From Bursaphelenchus xylophilus (Eukaryota; Nematoda; Chromadorea; Rhabditida; Aphelenchoididae): 64,000 nucleotides of DNA. The notes beneath the pieces are model-generated. The model did no database searches. It saw nothing but the letters and a program-made list of their open reading frames with translations, and was not told where the DNA came from. The stretch covers positions 62,001-126,000 of the forward strand of contig CAJFCV020000004.1 in the NCBI GenBank assembly GCA_904066235.2, read 5' to 3'. A program made the translations under genes and the position numbers. Numbering within the stretch: the stretch's first letter is position 1; each line of letters starts with the position of its first letter. Below are positions 36,471 to 47,200 of the stretch, piece after piece.

Positions 36471-36481
36471 TTCAACGGTCC

Positions 36482-36487
36482 TCGAGA
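36482..36487 (+). repeat. Target-site duplication, left (TCGAGA)
   Basis: The six bases directly before the element's AG terminus, repeated exactly after the right terminus at 50666-50671. A 6-bp duplication is the Maverick/Polinton pattern. Confidence 0.85.
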
Positions 36488-36492
36488 AGTAG

Positions 36493-36535
36493 TATATAGG
36501 CCCCTCTCACTGCCCCAAAAAGGGGCGGGGCCTAT
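36493..36535 (+). promoter_or_regulatory. Terminal hairpin of the element
   Basis: ATAGGCCCC pairs with GGGGCCTAT, and inside it GCCCC-AAAAA-GGGGC forms a second stem. It begins five or six bases from the element end and is repeated at the other terminus. It could be a protein or primer recognition structure; that role is inferred. Confidence 0.6.
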
Positions 36536-37165
36536 TTTCAATCAGGTAGGGGGAGAGAAGGGAAGAAGGTCACGGTGTAGCCAATATGCTTCTAGATTCA
36601 TTTCACTGTGTATAATATGTTTTTTTTTTTGCAATGTAAATGGTACTTGAAACAACGTTTTTTGTGCCCAAATACCTTCTTTTTGCGCAGCTTTTCAAAT
36701 TTGGGTTCACACGATGATCTTTTGGCAGTCAAGGTTATTTGATTCTGATGTTGCGTCATTGATCGCTACCATCACTGCTATTAATTAAAAATTAAAACTT
36801 TTATTAAGCAAGTGAGAATTGTATCGATTTCTTAATATAAGAAAAATTTCGCTGTTAATTCACCCGTTTTGGCAAGAAGCAGATACTATTTTAGGGCAGT
36901 CTTAGCGCGAAATTTTAGAATTTTAGGTTAGACATGTGGATTTTTGCGGATAAAATTGGCACACGCCCGAATCACACAATGGGTTATAAATGGAAAAAAT
37001 TAAGATATCATATAATTAAATATTGCAAATTTTAATGGGCGGAGTCAAGTTAGTGTAAATCTTTCCATTTAACAACTGTTAACTGCAACAACAGTTGTCC
37101 TAAGGGATACCAAAGAATGAGTCATAAAGTCCACGTTAAAATCATTCCGAGCTCACGTGAAGGAA

Positions 37166-37456
37166 ATGATTGCCGGAGGCAGGCATGTGTTAGATTTCAC
37201 AACAAGAAACCGAAATAGCATTAGACAGTTGAGGCTCAAAAAACTACCATTGCTTTTGTTGAATAGTTGTTATAATAGGAGCACTTTCCCTATAAGGAAT
37301 ATGCAAAAATACGTGAAGAAACCTTTGGATAATGAAATTGCACAAAAGCTCACGCTTGTCCAAAGAGAGATAAAGATTTTTTCCGGAAATTTGCATAATT
37401 TATGCAAAAAAAACACAAACTATCCCGCGGATTGTGCGAAAGTGTTTTCTTCATGA
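37166..37456 (+). CDS. Small basic protein of the terminal repeat, left copy
   Basis: About 96 residues from the first ATG (MIAGGRHVLDFTTRNRN), rich in Lys, Arg, Asn and Leu, with a Leu-rich helix (RQLRLKKLPLLLL) and a C-terminal half that could be helical. I do not recognise the family. The frame is open from an upstream GTG at 37157, so the start is uncertain. The right-hand copy (49696-49989) is also open and differs at about six residues, including one indel in a lysine run. Conservation of both reading frames suggests a real product, perhaps DNA-binding or a terminal-protein-like factor. It converges on the acidic-tail gene. Confidence 0.5.
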   Translation: MIAGGRHVLDFTTRNRNSIRQLRLKKLPLLLLNSCYNRSTFPIRNMQKYVKKPLDNEIAQKLTLVQREIKIFSGNLHNLCKKNTNYPADCAKVFSS

Positions 37457-37596
37457 TCTTTTGAATTTTCCACTTTTTATTTTGATTATGTTTACAAATT
37501 ATTCAAATTTATTTTAAATTATTTATTTTTTTAAATATGCAAATTTTAGCGCAAAGGAATAATATTTTTTTATATCTTTGATGAAGTTTGGATTAC

Positions 37597-37908
37597 TCAG
37601 TAGTCGTCATCATCTTCGTCTAGATGCATCTCTTGTAGCTTACAACAGGGACATCTGGGGGACAACACCTTGATGGAAGAGGTAGCCAGCAGTGAAAGAT
37701 AATGAAGACCATCCATTTTTCCGCGGTTAATGAACCCTGAAAGAACGATTCTGTTTCCGATTTCAACCTCTTCTAACAGAGAGCGCGCCGAGTCATGAGC
37801 CATTATCATGTAATAATCATTTTCAGCTAGGGCCAGCGCAAAACTCGGTTCTTCTTCACTATCTGAATAATGACAAAATTCAATTGAGACGACTAGAGGA
37901 AGCGACAT
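37597..37908 (-). CDS. Putative single-stranded-DNA-binding protein, left copy
   Basis: A 103-residue protein starting MSLPLVVSIEFCHYSDSEEE. The middle alternates hydrophobic and polar residues, with VEIGNRIVLSGFINRG followed by YLSLLATSSIKVL. This is the pattern of two OB-fold strands around a gly-rich turn, as in RPA/SSB domains. A CPCC motif follows, then an acidic tail EDDDDY ending in an aromatic residue. Acidic tails with a terminal aromatic are characteristic of phage and bacterial SSBs, which use them to contact polymerase. It lies in an element whose other recognisable gene is a DNA polymerase. Function is inferred from pattern only. A TATAAA lies about 50 bases upstream. The right copy differs by only a residue or so upstream of this start. 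Confidence 0.55.
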   Translation of the reverse strand: MSLPLVVSIEFCHYSDSEEEPSFALALAENDYYMIMAHDSARSLLEEVEIGNRIVLSGFINRGKMDGLHYLSLLATSSIKVLSPRCPCCKLQEMHLDEDDDDY

Positions 37909-37957
37909 TTGAAGACAGGAAAAAACTTGAAATAGAATTTTGACCAAATTTCCGTAC

Positions 37958-37963
37958 TTTATA
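37958..37963 (-). promoter_or_regulatory. TATA box of the left acidic-tail gene
   Basis: TATAAA on the minus strand, 50 bases before the ATG. It is conserved in the right copy at 49190-49195. Confidence 0.5.
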
Positions 37964-38009
37964 CTGACTTAAGGGGGAGGAGCAAATTTGCAACATCCCA
38001 AATTCCTCC

Positions 38010-38880
38010 TACGCAACAACTGTTTCCTGCCAACAATCTGTCACAATTGTTTGTCACAAATCAATGTCACAATGATTTTGTCAACTGTCTATGTCACAAC
38101 TGCTTAACAACTGCCAAAAGCCAGGCAGCAACTGTTTCCTGTCAAAATCTGTCACAATTGTTTGTAGTTCTAGAAAAGTTTGTGAGCTTTTAGTCATCGC
38201 CTACACTACAGATGTTATTATTTTTGAAAAAATCTATACCACAACCTTATGACAATTTCCTATGTCACAGTTATTTGACAATTCATCATGTCACAACTGT
38301 TTAACAACTGCTAGAAGCCTGGCAACAACTGTTTATGTCAAAATCTGTCACAATCATTTTGTCAATAGTCTATGTCACAACTCGCGTCAAAATAAAAAGG
38401 GAATTTCGTCAGGCAATATGGAAATAATGATTTTCCCCCTTTTCTCTGCTTCGATTTCTAAAAGAAATCGGGATCTCTTTATTTTTCGTCCTATCTTCGT
38501 CACATGACGAGAGGCAGAGGGCGCTCGCACAAAGCAGGAGAGAGCGGGCAGAGAAAGAAGGAAAAGATCGGGGTTTCCTTCGCGCTGACCGCCGTCAAAA
38601 TTTAATGAGAAAGGACCCAGCGGAGAAAAAGACCCGAGGTTTGGAAATGCTTTTCGTCGCGGAGAAGCAACTGCTTAGCGACTGCTGAAAGCCTGGCGAC
38701 TCAGAGATGCAATAAGTTCAAATCTTTACTGATTAATTAGGCTTAGGAAAGTTCTAGAAAAATGTCACAATTGCTTAACAACTGTTGAAAGCCTGGGAGC
38801 AACTGTTTTATGTGAAACTCTGTAACAAATCTCTATCAATTGTCAATGTCACAACTATTTTGTCAAATGTCTAGGAAAAT
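38010..38880. repeat. Subterminal repeat field (TGTCACAA / AACAACTG)
   Basis: At least ten degenerate copies of TGTCACAA(T/C)TG, alternating with TTAACAACTG or CAACTGTTT at irregular spacing. The field is broken by a unique GC-richer block at 38420-38700. The pattern is mirrored at 48300-49135. Such iterated sites near the ends may bind a replication or integration protein. Confidence 0.65.
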
Positions 38881-41800
38881 TCCGGAAAAGTTTGTGAGCT
38901 TTTAGTCATCGTCTAAATCACAACACAAAAATTATTTTTTTTGATTCTTTGATCCACAGACTGAGAAATTCTTTCCCTTTCTAGAAGATTCTAGAACAAA
39001 AATTTACATATGCCTAATTAAAGCGATGTGAGAAGTTTTGGGTCGCCTTGCAAAATTTTGGGTTTGAGAATTAAAGTCTCATTGCGAGGGTCTACATCAC
39101 TTCACCCCTCAATGTTTGTTACTGTTAAAACCACCATATCTTTCTTACACTCATAAGAAGCATAGAAATCTGAACGGGCCTCATACCCGCAGGACAAATA
39201 TTTAATATTCTTTAATATCATCCACTTCAGGAAGGGTTAATAAAACGATTCCGTTCTCTGCAAAGTGAGGCTGCACCTTTGCATCTACACTTTTTAATAA
39301 ATCCACTGAGTTCCCTGTATCTATTAAAATAAATAAGCACTGAATTGGTGCTTATGGCGCTCTCCTACAGGCTTTCTGTATTAGGTGTAATGGTGAATAC
39401 TGTGATGTACATTTGCGTATAACATTTTTTGAGTGTACTTGCTCAGTTTAATAGGATAAAAATCGAATTACATTTTTACGTTTTATGTATGAATCGCTGG
39501 CTACCTTGCTCTGAATTACCGCTAACCCAAGAAAATTTGAAGAAATGAGGGGCATTTGCTCAACCCCCCCCAAAAAATTGCTACGACCTCAAGTTATATT
39601 GTAGCGCAGTGAGTTCTGAACGATAACATACGTATTTTATGTTAGCGAAAGCAACATTTTTAAAAATTTCCATAAATTTTTTAAATTGGGAATTCTTTAA
39701 ATGATGAATATTTCAACGAACAAAACTGACACAACCGGTAATTGTTATCTCATAATGTTCACAAACAAGCGTAAATTACATATAATGCACAGCTACAGGC
39801 AACAATTTCTACCATTGGAAATTTAGGTCAGAAAGACAAGAGTGCAACAAAGTTCATGTTAGTTATACCCCACAAAGCCCCATTGCTGAGTAGCGGCGTC
39901 AACTGTAATAAGATCCAAGCTCGTCATATTTTCTTGTTTAATGGGCTTACACGTCTAATTTTCCAAGGCCTATATCCTTTTAACATCAGCAAAATTTTTC
40001 AATTTGTAGGACAATATTGGGGCAGTGTGGGTAGACATTATGTGACTTCAGTATATACGATTTAGAAGCTGCCTGAGCTTCAAAACCATATATACAACAT
40101 ATCCCTTAATGCATCTCAAAGCTCACATTCGCACAAATCGAGGACCCAAAAATTTACAAGACAACATCCTAATACATTACATGCTCGTTTTGCTTCAAAG
40201 ATAACATAAAATTTCGAAACATTAGGATCCTATTTGTATCCATAGGCCAGCAGGTTCGACTTGAGGACTTGAGCGGCAACATAAGTTTTACTCTCCTCTC
40301 GCACAATACGTATACATTAGAAATGGGGTAATATTCCATCACCAAAAATACAATATTTGCGCTGCTGAAAGGCATGGGCAACATTTTTTTTTGCACTAGG
40401 TGCACTACTTGCAAATTGTGGCACCTAAGAATCTGACATATTTTTATAATCTTGCTCTAAATTTCGTCCGACTTTTATCCTTCTCTATTGTTTTCATAAA
40501 TTTCTTTTGGTCTTAGCATTTTCACAAAGTGCCTGGACATTTTTTCGCTTTCGCACAGTGCTTCTTGAGCTTTTGTCGCCAACGCACTGTCGATTTTTGC
40601 CTTTCCGCTCCGTGCAAACCTCATAAATGCCGATTGCACTGTGCATATTTTGGAGCAAAACCGCAGCGGCGCAGTTGAGAAAAGCAGCGTTATTTCAATT
40701 GTAAAGTGCAAAATCAAAAAAAAAGTGAGTGAGGGGTGCAAGAACTCGCCCATTGCTGTGCACAGTGTGGACCGCGACTAATTTACAGGCACTTTGTAAA
40801 AATGGTAATATTATAGAAGTTAATGATGAAGCAGCATTGAGATTTTGTAAAGAGACATTACAAAACAAGCTTTGCTACAGGTGTACTCAAATCACATAGA
40901 ACCTAAAAATTTTTTGTAAGAAAAGTAAGTGTTTTTAAAAGACTAGGTAAGTTAGTTCCATTTTTCTACAACAGCTGGAAGATTAAAGGATAACTTTTTC
41001 GATCAAGAGGGGAAGGGGGAGTCCACATCAACTAAAGATAGAACAAAGTGTTTCCCATCAATAAATCTCAAACGTGACGAAACGACACAGGAATTATCGA
41101 AGTTATTCTCATTTTGTTGAAAAAAAGAAGAGAGCAGCCAATTATTCTTGTGGCGATTCGCAAATTTGAATTTATTGAAGGGAAACGTTTTTCTTGACGA
41201 GGAGTCAGACAAAACAACAAAGAGATTGCCCATAAAATTTGCTGTACCAAAATGTTTTTTTTTAAATATTAACTTGCAGTACTATCGAAACAGAATGTTC
41301 ATTGTTAGAGGAAAAAATTAGCATTGCAATTCACGCATTTTCCTTTATAGAATATGTAAAAAAGATGAAAAAAGTCAGCGGTCGAAATGGCAGATAACAG
41401 CTACAAATTTCCGTAAGCATAATAAAAAAAAGTTTTTTTTTTTTCACAATCTATAAAAAAACAAAAATACAGCGCATTGAACATTTTGCCAATATCCTTT
41501 TATCCTGCTTGTAAGACATTCAAAATTATAATGACTGTTAATTTGACGCAATTTTTCAAAACAACGTTAAATTGCGTCAAATTGCCGTCATTTTCGTCAT
41601 TTTGGCTGAATTGAAAATTCTATATTCAAAAAGGTGAGTTAGCGCAGACTATGATGAACAATAGTTATAAAATTAATATTAGTTGTAAATTTCGAATATA
41701 GATTTCAGCAAAATCTTCATATTGATTTCGACGGACGTTTTGACAGGAAGGAGCAATTTCTCAAAATTTCTTTTTAATTTTTTACGGATTTTTAACAAAA

Positions 41801-44252
41801 ATCTGCAAAAATTTTCCAAAAAAAAAGTTCAATACGACAATCAAAATGACAAACCTCTTTTAAGACTTAAGAGTAATGAGTCATAAAATAATGCGATGAT
41901 TGTACACTTTTGTTTTGCCCTCGAGACTAATAAAACTTCCAAAAGTTTCAGAGAAATTGTTGCAAGGTTGTCTCCTTCTTGAGAGAATCTTTATTATTTT
42001 TCCTTTTGGCAGGTTATTCTTGAATGTTTGAGTAGGGTTCGGAAAATTCGGGTATATTCACCCGCGGCTACACACCGGGTATATACCCGAAATCTCGGGT
42101 GTATTCGGGTATTTATAAAATTAGCCTAAATTAGTCCAATATATTTCGCACCAATATGAAGTCGTTTGCAACTTATTCATTATCTTAATCATGTTTGGGG
42201 TGATATTCTTGATTTTTCCACCACAACGAACAAAAAAAAAGTACTTTTATAATGAAAAAGTTTAGCAATGCAGTATTTTGCAGTTAGATTTAGAATTTTT
42301 ACCCTTTCATCTTCCGTTTCAGTTAACTGGCTGCCTAGTTTTTGACCTCAAAACCAAGTTTTGAACGGAAAAAAACAGATTATGAGAAAATATTTTTATG
42401 ATCAAATTCATTAAGGCATCAAAAAATTTTTTGTACGGTAAGGGGGTCGCACGGCAACCCAGGGAGTCAGTCTCCCATCCCATTTCGACACTTTGCCCAT
42501 CCTGTATCGTGTAGTCAAACGAAATGTCAAGAATGAATTGTTCGTGGGGTTTTCCGACCGAAAAACATTTTTTCCTCGGAATTCATATTTCTGAATTTCA
42601 AAAAGGCCGAAGGCCCTCAAGCATTTCAGTAAAATCTTCAAAGTATTCAGTATAAGACATGGCGCCACCGCAAGCCTAGAGCACTTCGTAAAGGCTCAAA
42701 AGGGTTTCAGAAGGAAAATAGAGGTCAAAGTTCCAGAAATCGAGGCGCCTGAAAAAAAAGTACCTGAAATATGGGGGTCCGAAGGGTCCCGCCCCTAAGT
42801 TTTTGACAGAAAGGTTATCTTCGTATATTTTGAGTTGAAAGCTCGTCTTCTTTCATATGCGAGGAGCCGAAGGTCCCTAGCTCTTTGATAAAAGTTGAAA
42901 AGTGGTTCAAAAAAAAATAGAAAAAGTCAAAGTTCCAGAAATAGAAGCGCCCGAAGTTATCAACTAATTTCTGGTTATTATACTTAATGTTTGGAGAATA
43001 TTATAACCGCATTCTAAATCCAGACAAGGAAGTACATTGAACATTCCAATTTTCATATCACCAACGTTTTTTATTGTCCTAAAAGGAATATAATTTTCTT
43101 TTGAGAAAAAGTTAGTTTACAATTAATTTTATCTTAATAACAGCCATCTATTGAATTGAGATAGTTACCATGTACATTAAGACGCTTATTACAATATGTA
43201 ACGAGGTTCTTAGACTAAGATTTTTAGCAAGGCTTCAGTTTGGAAATGGATAGAAAACTTCATTTTTTAAGCAAATGCAAGGAATTATTTATAAGCATGT
43301 TGTTGTATGAACAAGTTTTTGAACGTCGTGTATAAGAAATTGGTTTGTGATGACATTTAATTTCGACAACTTGGCAAATCTTATCTTCGTTGTGGACATA
43401 TTAAAACACATGCATAAATTTACAAGCAAAGAAAAACTGAAAGTTTTTTTTTTTTTACTTAACTTTTGTAGAAACCTCTCTAGTAAAACAATGGATCCTG
43501 AAATTTACAAAACTAGAAGATTTTTCACGCATAAAAAGGGCACTAACTTGAGTTAGCGGCATCATGAAAAAAAGAAGAGAGCGCTAGAAAAAAAGGACTG
43601 TAAACTTTGGTGACCTCTCTTCCTTTTGATTGACTTCGAGCGACTTTTCATGGACATGGTATAAACTCTGACATTTTGGGCTTTTGATACAGTGGACCGA
43701 TTTACGCCTTTCCAAAAAAAATATTAAAGCTGGCGGTACACAGAATATACGGATATAAATTCGTAAATTTTCCTTTTAAATTATACAAACTCTTTTTTTG
43801 TATTCAAGACACAAGATACCGAGAACTTCCTATCAACAAATTTCGAAGGCTTCTGAACGGTTAGAGCTGTACATAACAGATGACATAAAGATATGCTCCA
43901 CGTTCTAGTCAAACTTTCATCAAATTCTAGAGATCTCACAAAAAATTTTTTTTTCACTTCAAAAATGTTGTAATTTAACAAAAAATATTAAAATTTCAAG
44001 TAAATAAAGTCATAGGTTCAAAAAATTTTTTGAATTTAAGCTAGTTTTTCAAACCAAGCTCAAGTCATATAGTATATAGTATGTAGAAAGAGCAGAGCAA
44101 CAAACAATCTTTTTATTACGGTTTGATTTCATTTAGATTTCGCTACCTGTATTTTTATTATTTTAATATATGAATCAAACAAAGGGAATTTTATATTAGT
44201 ATTTATTGGACATCATATATCGTAAATCAAAAAAAAAAAACTATCCTCATAT
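38816..44252. other. Central region of the element without recognisable genes
   Basis: 5.4 kb of AT-rich DNA in which no reading frame resembles integrase, ATPase, protease or capsid proteins. The longest is a 92-codon minus frame at 40475-40753 with a hydrophobic N-terminus and a polar tail, of unknown status. Local features are an inverted repeat near 41552-41590 (TTTGACGCAATTT / AAATTGCGTCAAA), GGGTATATACCC-type repeats at 42045-42115, and two related blocks at 42600-42800 and 42870-42960 (AAAGTTCCAGAAAT). Decay or deletion of cargo genes is the likely cause. Confidence 0.5.
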
Positions 44253-47200
44253 TTATGTCTGCCATGAATATTTAAAACCGTACGGAAGAACAGCCAATTG
44301 ATTGTTAATAAAACCTTTGTAGAAGACTGGCTGATATTTCTTGACTGTCTTGACCGTGTAGACCCCTTTGCTGATAACAGGTTGAATACGATCAGTCACT
44401 GTAGATATCGAGCTATTGGTGATACCCAGTATAAGTTCTCGCAAAACTTTATAATTCAGAATTTCTTTTACGCTGTATGAGAGGGTAATTCCTCTCAGCT
44501 TTAGCTCATACAACGCAGTACCATTGGCATCTCTCATCTTTAAGCCATATTGCTTTGCACCTCCACATATAAACTCCTCTATGACATTATTTTCATGCTC
44601 CCGTTCCATATCACCAAGAAAATAATCAATTTTAAACGGCAGTTGACCCCTTGGATGTAGTATAACACAGCTGTCGGTGTCAGTGTACAATAAGGTTGAT
44701 GAGCCTTGGCATCGATCCATGAAGCGGTAGAGATGCACTCTTGCACTCGCTGTAGTAAATATAGGCAAAAGTATGTTAGAATAGTCGTATTCTTCGTCAA
44801 AGCCTTCCTTCTTTCTTACAGTGGTAAAAGCCACCGTGTCATTTACAACATTGACTTTGCATACGTCGTTTCCATAATCGCGCAGTATTCGGTGAAAATC
44901 GTTAGGGTTTCTGCACACCTCAACGTGCGATAGGTTTGATCTCTGGCCAAATTTGCCCCATAAGGAATTCAACCGCAACTTTGCGATCGTACGTAAACCT
45001 GCATTTTTTATCCAATTTGCCTGGTTTAATTCGAAGCCATATCGTCGTTTTACTTCGTTGCAATATTCAATCTTTTGCGCGTCTGACGAGCAATAAGGAG
45101 GAGGTCCTGAAGCCTCCAGCTTCAGCTTCAAATTCTTCATAACATATGGTTTGAAGATATCCTTGCTCATGTTACATCTGTACATTTCATAAAAATGTTT
45201 TACAATGTACCCTTTTTCCAATGCTAGTCTTAGTTCTACGCTGGCCACGGTGGCGACAAATTGACGTTCATTTTCTGTGTGTCTACAAATGAGATTTCTT
45301 GGAAAATTTGTCTTGCAGTTCTCTTTGGCACAAGCAACGCATAAAACAAACATAAGTTGATCATTAATCTTAGAGGGAAGAACAGGGTGTGCTAAATTAG
45401 TTGGCGGCACCACTAGAACTTTGTACACACCATCATCCTTTATTATTTCGGGAGTGTTCCATAAAACGGGTCCGCTTCCCAAGACATGTTCAGGAATACC
45501 ATGAGGCATAGGGTACGTGACGAGAACGTAAGGGTATAAACTCTGAATGTCCGTGTAAGTAATCTCAAAATTCTCATCAGCCTTGGCATAAAGTTGTGAA
45601 GGGCCAGTTCTACCACCGCTGAATGCATCCCTCAAAACAAGAGGGCCGGGGTTCTTGATTTCGTCATTAAAAAAGTTGCGCATTTCTTCGTTTGTTGATA
45701 GAATTTTTTGGATATCGCATTCCCAGTATGTTTCTACCTCATGACCAGCGTTTTCAATCGCTTGTTGACGTTGCATCGTTTTGAGATACAGCTCCTCCCT
45801 TCGCTGACCTAAGGGCATTATTATGTCCTTGTATTTGAAACACTTTGGGCATCCGTGGAAAAAGCATCCATATATTTCAATTACTAAACTTTGAGCTGGT
45901 GAACGATCAACGAATCCATCCACGAAATAGTGATGGATTTTTCCTTCGCGTTCGACTTTAAGCTTGTATTCTCCACCAGGTGTGTCGCGAAAACGCAGTT
46001 CATATCCTTTGCTGTATTTGAGATAACGTAACATTTTTAAAGCAACTTTAGATTGATTGACATATCTACCAATTCCTTTTTCAGGCACTAAGGCAATGCT
46101 ATCCTTAGGCATACATGTCATTCTAAAATCTCTCATACATGCTGACGCAAGTGTAGTACACGAGTAGAGAATATCATCAGTAGGGCATCCGGTTGCTTCT
46201 CGAGATTGACGTCTGAAGGTAACCAAAGCATGGGCTAATAACATTACGTCATTGATGCAATATTCGCGAAGCTCTCTTTTGAAATTAAAGTCATCTGATT
46301 TGTGTTTTTCGTACCATTCCAAAAATTTTGCTCTTTTTTCTGTCAACATGGAATCCGGGTTGTAATATTCGATAGGTGGTAGTCCATCGTTGACGTATTC
46401 GTAGAATTGCTCCTGATTGAACAAGTGCGGAAATGTTCCCTTGTCATTTGCTATCTTTTTTAGATCCAAGGTTTCAATCATTTTTTCCAATGGTACAGGG
46501 ATATGGTTATAAGAGTCAATAAATTTTATACATCCAAATTCACCACCTCCCTTGATAACAAGAGAATAAATCTTGTTTCCTACGTTAGTTATTTGTAGAT
46601 TGTAATGTTCGTTTTCGGATATGATCTCCTCCATCAGTAAAGGGATATCGAATCGCCCTGCGTAATGTCCAACCGCTATATTCGTTTTTCCAGGTTCCGT
46701 GTTTCTCCGAAGGTATTGCCAGAAGTATTTCAACGGTTCGCAGTTTTCGTCTTCCGGAATGCTCCAGTAGTTTAATTCACCCGTGCAACTATCGCAAGAA
46801 TTTGTGTCAGCGTATCTTCCTGATGTCATACATTCGTCGCACATTGTTTTAACAGCACAAAAGTTTACTACATGCTTAGCTTTTTTATCCTTCTCAACAA
46901 TAGTTGTTTGCGTCGTTTCGAAGTCATACACAAAAAGCTTATAGGAAGGCGCTTTTGCTGGAGCTTTCAATGGTTGTACGAAGCACGACCTGGAAGCAGA
47001 ATGGTACGAGTGACATGTTTGACAATATGTTGAGCCGCATTCGTGTATTTCCTTTGTGTTATATCTTTTTTCACAAATTTGACACGTTTTGTAAAGACGA
47101 CATGCTCTCTGTTGATGTACATTATAGCAGTCAAAGTTTGGGAATGTGGTCGAACAATTGGCACAGTATTGAACATCTTCAAATTTGCATGGGAAATCGG

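Larger units (their letters stand above)
36488..38815 (+). repeat. Left inverted terminal repeat
   Basis: About 2.33 kb, matching the right repeat in inverse orientation up to TTTTATGTGA near 38815. Scattered substitutions and a few indels separate the copies, for example a block of about 40 bases present only in the right repeat near 48950-49000. It contains the terminal hairpin, two small genes, the TGTCACAA field and a purine-rich block near 38500-38690. Confidence 0.85.

Noticed and set aside
38010..38880. CRISPR array
   Set aside because: Repeats are short, degenerate, irregularly spaced and lie in a eukaryotic transposon end.
40475..40753. Small gene of 92 codons in the Polinton interior
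   Set aside because: Hydrophobic start and polar tail, but no match to known element genes and no conservation evidence. Mentioned only as an unresolved frame.
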